Below are positions 1-10,100 of a stretch of 64,000 nt of DNA, one piece after another. Under the pieces are notes generated by a model. That model had not been told where the DNA came from. It searched no databases and was given only the letters and a program-made list of their open reading frames with translations. The position numbers and the translations under genes are program-made. The DNA comes from Mangifera indica (taxonomy: Eukaryota; Streptophyta; Magnoliopsida; Sapindales; Anacardiaceae): positions 16,637,584 to 16,701,583 of the forward strand of contig NC_058139.1 in assembly GCF_011075055.1 (NCBI RefSeq), given 5' to 3'. The first letter of the stretch is position 1. Each line of letters starts with the position of its first letter.

Positions 1-1485
1 TCCAAAATTATGAAAGGTGTGAAAACAAATTTTTGAGTGAGCATTCACATGTAAACATATTTTCTAATGAAAATATATACTTCAAGATACAAAAACCATC
101 AACTTAAACTTGAGCGTTTCTTCAAATCTTCAAAAATTCTTCACTTGAGTCTTGTCTTTGATTTTTATCTTAATACTTTTTTAAGTGTTTTAGGTAAATT
201 CTTGTAATTTAAGCTCACACTCAAGTAAAGTCATTAGTCAATATGATTAAGGATATATTAGTTTGTTATCATTAAAATAAGAGAATAATGACTTCTTGAG
301 TCAACATTTAGTGCCACATCAATTAAAAAAGCCAACAAGGCTCTAGATCAATAAAATTGAGTTAGGAGGGAAAACTTTGACGACAATACTCAACCTCCTA
401 AGAAGAAATAACATCGGCACTCCAAGAAAAGAGACTACAAACCTTAGCCCTTCAACTTGCTCACCACCAAAGCAAACAAGGGATAAGAAGCCATCGAAAC
501 CATCTAGACCGAAAGTACCTCACTAACATTGGGAAACCACCAGGATGAACACCAAAAAGAACCACCACTAACTAAATAAGGAAACACCACCAAGAAACTA
601 GAAGTGAACCAATACATAAAGGGAGCTAAAAAAGGCTAAAAAACACCAATAGACAAGAAAGACAAGAACAAAAGGCCGAAGACACCAAAGAGTAACAGAC
701 ACAGCTCACGGAGCACTTAACCAACACAGCCAAAGAGTAACAAAAGGAACCCAAGAATACTAAAAACTAAAGACTAGGATAGAGAAATAAGAGGCGAACA
801 CGAAAGAGAGAAGAGACCATAATACACTATCAAACCATTAGGGGAAGCAAGGGAAAAGTGAAAGAGGGTAGAATGGAAAGGATAGAGATGGTACTTAAAA
901 GATAGTAACCAGAGGCAAGGAGATGGTTTAATGGATGAAGAATAAGGAAAGAATGAAAAGTTATTTAAAGAGAAGGAAGAGAATGGTTTTTATAGAGAGA
1001 TTTTAGTTAGTGGTCCACGGTGTTGCTAGTTTTATCTAATACTTTTCCGCTAGCTAGTTGTAACATTTCCTTGTGTTGATTCTTAAAGGGTGAGGTTGCA
1101 CCAACTTTAGATTCTTTTTAGAAAGCACTAGCTTTAGGAAAGGAAACTTGATTCATAAAGGCATGCTCATGACTTCTTACAGGATGATTGGCTTTGTGGT
1201 GATCTTGCTTGTTTTAAAAGTGGTTGTTGAGTTGCCCTCTTATTTTGTATTTTATCATAGTTAAGGCTCTCAAGTTGATTGTGATAGCTTTGGTTGGGTT
1301 AATTTAATACACACCTAAACACTCCAAGATTATTACACTTTGATCCTTAGGTGCTGTAAAATGTACTTTGAGTCCAAAAACCTTTCTGAGACTCAAAATC
1401 CTCTATTTGAGTCTTGGATAAGATTTAACTCAGATAATTTTATGCCTCCAAAGTTTGATTAACTCTTTTTGTGTGTGATCCATAG
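1..1485. other. Intergenic DNA, no gene recognised
   Basis: No reading frame of useful length and no recognisable domain is visible. The part from about 350 to 1000 is purine-rich on the plus strand and full of short AAC/CCA runs. It resembles untranslated retroelement sequence, but I cannot assign it. The part from 1060 to 1485 lies directly upstream of a gypsy polyprotein tail, so it may be further decayed retrotransposon DNA. Confidence 0.5.
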
Positions 1486-1509
1486 TTTTTAATGGAGACC
1501 AAGGAAGCA

Positions 1510-1675
1510 AGCAAGGAACTCACCAAAGTAATGATAATGATCCTTTGAGTATGGGGGGACCAATGATTAGGGTCAAAGTAAAAGAGATAAAATAAGCTTT
1601 AAATGGGCTTATTCAAGAGATTTGGGCTAAAAGTCATGCACAACAAGGATTGGGCAACTTGGAGGCGTTGGAAGC
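1510..1675 (+). pseudogene. Decayed C-terminal tail of a Ty3/gypsy polyprotein
   Basis: Translating the plus strand gives a segment with GGPMIRVK, then a stop codon, then ALNGLIQEIWAKSH. This resembles the conserved end of many plant gag-pol polyproteins, where a GPMTRARAK-type motif precedes an ALNGLIQ motif. The internal stop and the lack of upstream pol sequence show it is a dead fragment. It is followed by LTR-like DNA, as expected for the 3' end of an element. The assignment rests on motif recognition only. Confidence 0.55.
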
Positions 1676-1703
1676 GTCATCAAAACTTGGAAATATCATT
1701 CAA

Positions 1704-2460
1704 GTGCAAGAACATCAAAGTTGATGGAAATTTGGGCTAAATTACTTGGAGTTCACATGTTATTTGGGCTAGACTTGGAATATTTAGTTTTAATTACTTT
1801 AGGTCACGTGTTTTATGTTGTTTGGCCTTAATTGTGTTAGTTAGGTCTTAGTTTAATTATATTTTTATTATGGAAACGCATTTTTAGTAATTGGGCTAGG
1901 CATTGTTTTATTTCAATCCATTTTTTTGTGCTTATTAGACCTATTATTAGTTAAAGTGCAAGAACATCAAAGTTGATGGAAATTTGGGTAGAATTACTTG
2001 GAGTCCGCATGTTATTTTGGCTAGACTTGGAATATTAAGTCTTAATTACTTTGGTTGAGTGTTTTATGTTATTTGGCCTTAATTGTGTTAATTGGACCTT
2101 AGTTTAGTTATATTTTATTATGAAAACTCATATTTAGTAATTGGGTTAGACATTGTTTTATTTCAGCCTATTCTTCTTTACCTTATTAGACCTATTATTA
2201 GTTAAATTAGGTTTTTATTATTTTCTTTAGGGATAAAAAGGTGGCTACCCTACGGAAAACACATATTTGATGATTTTAAAGATTGGAATAAAAGTTTTCC
2301 CCTTGTTCTTCAAAGAACTTTTCGGATCTTTTCAAGTGCATGCTTGTGGCAATTAATTCTAGACTTATCTCCCACATTCTCTTCTCTTTCCTGGGAGTGG
2401 CATCCTACCTTCATTAATTAACCTCTGATTCGCGGTATATATAACTATTCAATCATGAGT
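1704..2460 (+). repeat. LTR-like remnant with a 252-bp tandem duplication
   Basis: Sequence 1704-1955 is repeated at 1956-2206 with scattered substitutions, giving a direct tandem duplication with a period of about 252 bp. Both copies start at a shared GTGCAAGAACATC and run through the same TTGGGCTAG and TTATTAGACC blocks. After the second copy comes GGATAAAAAGG near 2230, which looks like a TATA-type LTR promoter. The position just after a gypsy polyprotein tail suggests this is that element's 3' LTR. I could not fix its ends. Confidence 0.45.
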
Positions 2461-2878
2461 TTTGCGTGTTTGAACTTGGTTGTTAAACTTTCATGGGTTA
2501 GTTCTTGTGAATATTGATATTGGATCTCTTTTATTATCATTAAGATTTGTATCAATTTCTTTGCTAGGTTGATAGTAACCAAATTCATATTGAGCTTTTG
2601 ACCTAATATTTGTCTTAACATAAACCAAGATTGACCTTTAGCAAGATATCATAGTCACTTAATTAACGAAATGTCAGCATTTGACTTTTTAACCTATCAA
2701 TGATATAGTTACATGAACAATTCAATCAATTCGTCATATGGTATCTCTTTCGAGGCTAAAGTATAGATTAATTGTCTCCCTTAAAAACCCTCAACACATA
2801 TGAGCTAACTTATCTCAACGATTAAATGATATCAGATCAAACACCAACTTAATCCCACTACGACCATAGATTTAATTG
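2461..2878. other. Unassigned DNA left of the hAT element
   Basis: No coding signal. The style of sequence continues on the far side of the hAT insertion (from 3921), so the two flanks were once joined. It may be old LTR sequence, but no terminal motif was found. Confidence 0.35.
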
Positions 2879-2886
2879 GTCATTGT

Positions 2887-3920
2887 TAAATACATCAATT
2901 AGGTCGGGCCAAATGGAGCCTTAGCCCGAAGCACGAAAAAGAACCTGATCTAAGAAGACCTGGCTTGGCACTATAGCTTGATAGGCTAAGCCCACGGGTC
3001 TGTTAGGCCGAGCTTAGAGCTTTAATATTAATCTCATGGGTTAGCCCGATCTAACCCGGTATTGTGTATAAAAAATAAAAATAAATTTTTTTTTTCCTTC
3101 TACGAAGGCAGAGGCAGAATCTACTTCTGCCACTTGGCAGAAGCAGCGTCTACCAAGTGGTAAAAGCCAGAACGACTTCTACCTTTTGTGGTAGAAGGCC
3201 TCTACTTAATTTTTTAATTAATTTATTTTTTTCTATATAAACCCATTCAATTTTTCTTCATTTTCACTTTCATTTATAAATCTCTCAATCTTAATTATTT
3301 CATTATATTTTCAATCTCATTTTCTCTTATTAACTCTTTTTCGAAAATATATGAATTCGTAAATAATAATTCTTTGTCTTTGAAAAATTCAGAGATTTGG
3401 ATATAGAAGATGAGTAAATAAGTGTTATATATTAGATTTATGTTTTGTAATTTATATAGTAAATTAAGTGTTATATATTAGATATATTTTATTTATGTTT
3501 TGTATTTATATAGTGTGTAAATTAATTTATTTGTACTATGTTATCAATTTATAATATTTTTCATCATGTAACTACGGTATTCTTTCACTTTAAATGAGGA
3601 ATTATAAATAAAATATTAGGGGTACTGTCCTCGGTTTTAATAAATGAAAAATAATTTGCGTTTAAAAATTTTAACTAAAATTTTTTTAAAAAAATATTGA
3701 TTAAATGGGCTAGCTCGATGAAATCCTAGTCTGACCCAATTAAGGCCTGACTTGGCCCAATTAAGGCTCATTATTATATGGGCTGGGTCTTGGGTCTTTA
3801 TATATCAATGGGCTGACCCGACTTGAAGGCCTATTATTATTTGGGCCTCGTGCCTGACCCTACCCATTAGCCCAATAAGTCAAGCCGGAGCTGGCCTAGC
3901 CCAGTCTATTGACACCGCTA
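2887..3920. mobile_element. Non-autonomous hAT-type DNA transposon
   Basis: The 1034-bp block is flanked by an exact 8-bp target-site duplication, GTCATTGT, at 2879-2886 and 3921-3928; 8 bp is the hAT hallmark. The ends are imperfect inverted repeats: TAAATACATCAATTAGGTCG on the left and TAGCGGTGTCAATAGACTGG read inward from the right. Many GGGCC/GGCCC-type motifs lie just inside both ends, typical of subterminal binding sites in this group. The middle holds AT-rich DNA and hairpins built from TTCTGCC/GGCAGAA. No transposase frame is present, so it would need a transposase supplied elsewhere. It resembles the element at 20509-21402 in opposite orientation. Confidence 0.8.
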
Positions 3921-3928
3921 GTCATTGT

Positions 3929-5612
3929 CATACATTAATGAGTCTATTTTAGATATCAACTCTAATATGCTCGAGAGTGATAAATCTTTTATTGGCCCAC
4001 CATAGTCTTTATACATATCTCAATATGGTTAATCATTAACTTTCTAGCAATCCACAAAGTAGACTATATTAGGTTGCTATTAAATCATACAGATTCTTAT
4101 ACAAGATAGTCTGGTGACCTCAACTCGAAGGATTACATGTCTCTTCATTCACTAAAAGGATATATTTCATAGACATTAGAGCAACCATATATGTAAAATC
4201 TTTTTAACAAGTATGTCCAGTGAGAACATCTATAATGTGTACTCATATGTTGCAACAAACAGTCGAAAACAACTTTGACACATGAGATCTATCATTATTT
4301 TTCAATGGAATCATTTAACACTATGATAGTTTTATCACTATTATCTATATCTTTGGTCATGGTAACACCAAATCTATAAACATTTTAAGAACGACCACCG
4401 AATATGTATATAAGATTTTTACAAACAGTTACCATGTACTCAGTCCCTTGTCACAGTTCAATCATTCCAAGGACAATTATCTATGTTGCGAGTATAATAG
4501 AAGATAATGAAATGTCATTTATTAAACTCTTGACTTACCTAGTTCAATAATTATAAGATTGGTCATTGAACTCGAGGTTTATCCTACTCGATGTGATTAG
4601 TTCTAACCCAAGTGATTGACAGTCTGACTCAGGAGAGGTTCCTCGTTATCAAAAAAATTTAAAAAAATAACAATTGCATAAAATTACAACAGTAACTATC
4701 AGCTATAGGACATCACCCGAACAGTTTTCACTAAAAAAAGTAGAGCTTTCAATATTAAAGACCCTCCTTTTAGTATGTGCATGGTTATCTTATTAGAATG
4801 ATTAACCAACATAGTAAAGTGTATCTTAGTATTGTGTGTATCTTAGATTGCTCAGTCCTTTTCACGTTTCTACAATCCTTAATTTATAGGACAAAAGATA
4901 AAGTTACAAGTAATTTCATTATTGAATAGTCATAATATGATAATGAATGTAGACTCACATTCCAATTCTAACTTATACTAAAATAGGATAACTTCAAAAA
5001 TTGCATGACCATTATGGTCAGAAATGGTTTACTTTCCTATTAGGGTTTAGACTAGAATGAGAACATGCTTCCATGACAATATGAAACTCGATTGGTTACA
5101 TTTAGGGAAACTGTCAGACAAAGGAAACATGTCAAGTTTTACTCATCTTATTTCTTCTAGATAAGAGTATTTTATCCAAGAACAAATTTGACTATGTAAT
5201 TTAAAATATACATTAGTGGCTTGATTTGTTATTGATCACGTAACTTGTCACTTTTTCGGTGTCATTTTCATGAGTTTAACCAAGAACAAATTTGACTATG
5301 TAATTTAAATATACATAGAGATAGAGTAAGTTAATAGGTGAAGAGCAATGTTATGTATATACACTTTTGGTATACAGATAATGTATTATCATGTAATAGA
5401 ATATTATTTTATTTTTAATTCAAAGTCATCTAATCATATAATAATATATCATTCATATATCTAGAATTTGTTTCTTTTTTAGTTAATTTTACTAAAAAAT
5501 TTAAGTTTATTTAATTTTCAATACTTAATTAGTTGTCAACCATAATGAGAGGTGAGAACCATATCTCACTAACAGTGCACTTGCTTACGCATCATTATAT
5601 ACATATATAATA
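3929..5612. other. Unassigned intergenic DNA
   Basis: No coding region found. It probably continues the sequence that ends at 2878. One short direct repeat is present: about 40 bp beginning CCAAGAACAAATTTGACTAT occurs near 5175 and again near 5280. The remainder is AT-rich with no recognisable element ends. Confidence 0.35.
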
Positions 5613-5834
5613 TTAAATTTCCATAAGCTTCTTCAGGTGATGAAGAAGGTGGAGGATGAATGAGATTGGCAAACGATTCCCAAGGAAGAGGTCAGAAAGA
5701 GGAGAAGAAAGATCACCTACAGCTAGAGTAGAATGAACATTCGTGCACAAACACAAAAGCAGCTGACGTTGAACGTTAACAACCTCTGACTCTGAGCTGG
5801 ACACCACTAAACTGAATTCAACGTCTTCACCATT
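5613..5834 (-). pseudogene. Short unidentified frame abutting a MULE
   Basis: A minus-strand frame of about 74 codons runs from near 5834 to a stop at 5613. Its base composition is more codon-like than its surroundings, and it contains QRQLLLCLCTN and SDLFLGNRLP. No ATG starts it in frame, and the target-site duplication of the MULE at 5842 supplies an upstream stop. I do not recognise a family. It could be a remnant exon cut by the MULE or chance. On removing the MULE and one 9-bp duplication, the frame meets a stop on the far side, which argues against a simple interrupted exon. Confidence 0.2.
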
Positions 5835-5841
5835 TTAATAA

Positions 5842-6630
5842 GGCCAAAGGACTATGTCCCACCCAAGATATACAACAATCTCAAGTTTTTTCCTATTAAT
5901 TTTGATAATATCAAATATCCACTTATAAATATTTAAAATTAACAAAATCCTAATCCCTTAAAATTTTATCTCTTTTTACCTTCCTAAACTTTAAAAACTA
6001 AAGTTTCCCCCCAACCCAAGTTTTCAAAAATTACCAAACCTTCGATCCAATTTTTTTGATGATGATCAATGATCTTCAAACACCTACTCTCTCTCTCCGA
6101 CGGCCCCTCCTTCCAGTCGTATACTTTCAATGTTGTACAACATTATCATCGACGAAGACGAATCGTCTTCGTTAAGAGACGAAGATGTCATCTTCGTCCC
6201 TGAACGAAGACAATTTGTCTTCGTCACAGACGAAGAGACGAAAACGTATCGTCTTCTTCGACGACGACGTCATGGAAGGGAAGATGTTGCACGGTTGAAA
6301 AGAGGAGACTTCGAGAAGGAAAAGACGTCGCCTAAAAATCGTCAGTTTTTGCTGAAAAATTCAATCAGAAAAGTTTAAAAACCTTAAGAAAAAAAATATT
6401 ATTTTTGAAAACTTGGGTTAAAAAAATACTGTTAGTTGTTAAGGTTTGAGAGTAAAAAATAAATTAAATTTAAATTTATTTTTAATATTACAAATAAAAT
6501 AATAATTTTACCTTAAATCCGTCAATCTAACATTTTTTTAACAATCTATGGATAGATAAATAAGGGTTTCAAAGTCAACGGGGAACTTTGCACAAAAAGC
6601 AAAACTTGGGTGGGACATAGTCATTTGGCC
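5842..6630. mobile_element. Non-autonomous Mutator-like element (MULE), 789 bp
   Basis: An exact 9-bp target-site duplication, TTTTAATAA, flanks the block at 5833-5841 and 6631-6639; 9 bp is diagnostic of Mutator-type insertion. The terminal inverted repeats begin with GGCCAAA and share GACTATGTCCCACCCAAG. Inverted similarity continues inside: AACCCAAGTTTTCAAAAAT near 6014 matches its reverse complement near 6400, so the arms extend several hundred bases. The centre holds the hairpin cluster at 6153-6223 and an 82-codon frame (6130-6378) that reads through those hairpins and has no known domain. The end sequence resembles the MULE at 36503-37262, so they share a superfamily and perhaps a family. 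No transposase is encoded. Confidence 0.8.
6153..6223. repeat. Three evenly spaced hairpins inside the MULE
   Basis: Three near-perfect palindromes follow each other: CGAAGACGAATCGTCTTCG (6153-6171), a second with GACGAAGAT and ATCTTCGTC arms (6178-6198), and CGAAGACAATTTGTCTTCG (6205-6223). Their centres lie 26 bp apart. Further half-sites (GACGAAGAG, TCGTCTTCTTCG) follow to about 6272. A separate palindrome, TGTTGTACAACA, lies at 6131-6142. Confidence 0.75.
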
Positions 6631-6639
6631 TTTTAATAA

Positions 6640-7144
6640 ATAAACAATGCAAACACTAATAATAACATCAATTCTGTCTCTATGCACTCCAATGAGAATT
6701 ATGTTTTCTGTACAACTCTTTTCCTTTTTAACTAGGTGCTCAAATTCTCTCATCGAAACCACAAATGGGTGACAGTGACAGGATTTCACCGACTCCATTT
6801 CAGAAAGCTCCACTGACAGATCTTTTCAAGATTTTTATCATGCCAGTAAAAAAATAAAACACTGAATGCAATGCACAAAGAAGCAATCACCACAAAAAAA
6901 ATTGTACAACCCACATGTTACCAACAGCCCATTTACTTTTTTGTTTTTCTTTTCATCTGGCAGCTTGAGCTTTGACTTTGTGGTTGTGCCAATTCATAAG
7001 CCTTTTAGGGGTAATATGTGGTAGCCATCCGTTTTTCACCAGCAAAAAAAAAAGCCAATACTTCGGAAAAATAGCACTGATGCTTTGAATAAGCAATACT
7101 GTGGTTGAAGCAATAGAACCAAACATGAGAACTGGGTCTATAAA
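6640..7144 (-). other. Region downstream of the RAF-like gene, includes its 3' UTR
   Basis: On the minus strand this follows the TAG stop of the kinase gene. It should contain the 3' untranslated region and transcript end. I saw no clean AATAAA on the minus strand close to the stop, so the polyadenylation site is not placed. A 91-codon minus frame ending at 6538 runs into the MULE and has no recognisable domain. Confidence 0.4.
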
Positions 7145-10100
7145 CTATAATTCCTTCTGTGTGTAATCTCCTGCCGCTAAGCGGGATGCCTGGAATTGAA
7201 TCGCAAATTTTCTCTGCACATCTCTAAGTCTATCCAGCAGTTCCTGGAATGATGGCCGGCACTGTGGATTGCTGTTTTGACAAAGTTGATTAGCATGTTA
7301 GCAACAACAAAAAGTTTTAAATGTTCTATTCAACTGTTTAAAAATAAATAGAAAAATAGATTTAACCATTGGAAATGATAATGTTCCGATCAATAATGGC
7401 TCTATTGACCTTAAATACGCATCCCAAATCCTTCATCACTAATATAACCCAAAAGATAAAAATGTCTTTAAACAGTATCCCAAAGCATTTGATGTGTACC
7501 TAAAAAGATCATAATTCTGACATATATCAACAAATGAACCTACTAGAATCTAGTTATAAGTTCCTTACTATCTGGAATTTGCAACAGCCAAGAAAACCCC
7601 TACCAGGGGCCATGGAAGCTGGAGAATTTAAGCAACAAAAATAATCATCACAAAAATATCAGTCATATATTTGGTGGGTCTGGCATGATCGATATCCAGA
7701 AAATATGGGGCTTATGTACCTTAATTAATCTAACAATATCTTCAAGAATCTTCATCAACAACAAAGACAACAGTCTTGCATCAATTTACTGGGGAAGGCT
7801 GTTTAGAGTGGCAGATCTCTGGTACTAAATAGCTCTAAATAAAAGCAAACAGAGTAAAAATCATAAATAAGCACCTGTGCCAGCAGCTCTCAATAATGGA
7901 AGCCCACTGTGGATCCACATCTTTCGGGATCTCTAACCGTTGGTTCATGAACCCTACAGCTCCAATCACCTGCAGGTATCCTAAACAAGTTGTTCATAAA
8001 TTCATATATATAACATCCAATATACAAACTGATCCCATCTCATTGTTAAGTATGACACAGTATGTCAATTCCAAGATGTCTGTCCTTATAATTTTCCCAA
8101 TAATTACAGTACCTGCATTGAGTTGAGATTATCCCAAGGGATCTTCTCAGTGGCAAGCTCCCACAATATCACTCCAAAGCTATATACATCAGATCTAAAT
8201 TTTCAACATCAAAAAGATAAATTCAATAAGTCCAGCAATTCAGGGAAAACGGAGATCAAGTATGAGAACAGGAAACACATAAAAATACAGCTCAAAGAAT
8301 AAACTTACTTCTCATCGGAGGGTTCATTACGGAGAACTTCTGGTGCCATCCATTGAGGCTACAAAATAAGAGAAAAGTAAGTGGATTAGATTGACGGTTA
8401 ACTGAAACTTAAATTCCAATGCAGCCTTGTAAAAGAAGAAATAGATTAATAACAATGATACAACTAATGAAGAGGGCAGTTGTGTCCAAAAAACTTACTG
8501 TTCCTTTCCCAGTCTTGGTAGTAAGATATGTCTCATGCTTGAGACGCGACAGACCAAAATCACCAACCTGCTTTAGTATATTCAAAATTCAAATAAATGG
8601 AATGAGAAGAAACCAAAAATGGTTTTATCAGATTGTCAAAAAATACAGAAACTAATTCCATACCTTCACAGTCCAATGTTTATCAACTAGAAGATTTGAA
8701 GACTTCAAATCACGATGGATGATTGGGGGGTTGCAATGATGAAGATAGCTCATGCCCCGTGCCTGCAATGAATTCAGCAATATTAGAAATCACGAGTCAC
8801 TACCACAGAAATACAATCAAGCTATGCAAACAAAAGTTACTAATGTCAGAATGCACCTAGAAAAACTTCCAAAGAATGACTAAGGCACCACAATTACTCA
8901 AAAGAAATGCAATAAACATATGCACTACTGTATCCAAAATAAACTGATCATAATTAATAAAATTAAAAAATATATTTCCAATAATTGCTTCATACTCACT
9001 ATATCTAAAGCCATCAGCACACGCCGTCTCCAATCAAGTTTGGTTGTGTTCCTTTGTAGCAAGCGAAACAAACTTCCCCTGCATCAAAAAAACGTAAACT
9101 TAAGGGATGTCTTTCAACTTATGAAGTACAGAGCAAATAAGAATTTAAAATCAAAAGAGAATATTAGGTATCTTAGTATGGACAAGATATGGCAAAAATA
9201 TATCAGCAGAGTGTTTGTAAAGAATTTCAGGAAGGAAGTTGATAATTAACCGTGGAAGAAACTCAGTAACAATGCAAAGACGTTGAGGTGAAGTCACAGC
9301 TCCCATAAAGAGCAGAATGTTTGGATGTCTAAGTCTTTTCATCAGAGACACCTTCATATACAACCATTAAGTAAGCATCCAATTAGCCTTTAAAAATTAA
9401 TAATAACAAAATCAAGAAAGAGAAAATTGTATAAACTGATTTAAAGAAAATCAACAGCAAACAACCAAAAATTATATACTGCAACATTTAAAAAGATCAT
9501 TTCAACATATTTTTATAGGTGAAACTAGTAGAAGTGACATGAAGAAATAAATAAACCTCAATATACAATCATTAAGTAAGCATCAGATTAGCCTTTAAAA
9601 ATTAATAATAACAAAATGAAGAAAGAGAAAATTGCATAACCTGATTTAAAGAAAATCAATAGTAAACAACCAAAAATTATATACTGCAACATATAAAACA
9701 ATCAGAAAGCAAGATTTGAGTACAAAAAGGTTCCTTAGATCTTGCATACAGTTATGAACTAAAATCCAACAAAAAGTATATGCTACGAGTATTTCTCTAA
9801 ATTACAGGGTTGTAACTAAGCAAACTTCTTTAAGTTACTTACATCATTCTCAATACAATACTGGAAACAAACAATGTCTGTGTATTTACATGAGCAAGAT
9901 GAAGATACAATGAAGATACAATGAAGCTCATTAAGCCGGCAATAAAAGGCTTGACTTTTCTGGTTTTGTTTTTATCAAAAGATAAAAGCCTGAGAACACA
10001 AGTAACTGAACAATAATTCATGACTATATGATAGAAAGCACACCTCTTGTCTAAAGGAATGTATCACATCATCTGAATATTCTTGCTTGGAGAATACCTT

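Noticed and set aside
6130..6378. 82-codon frame inside the MULE
   Set aside because: It reads through the hairpin cluster, lacks any known domain, and its charged composition follows from the GAAGAC repeats. Kept only as part of the MULE.
6538..6813. 91-codon minus-strand frame below the kinase stop
   Set aside because: It runs across the MULE boundary, so its end is accidental; no domain is recognised.
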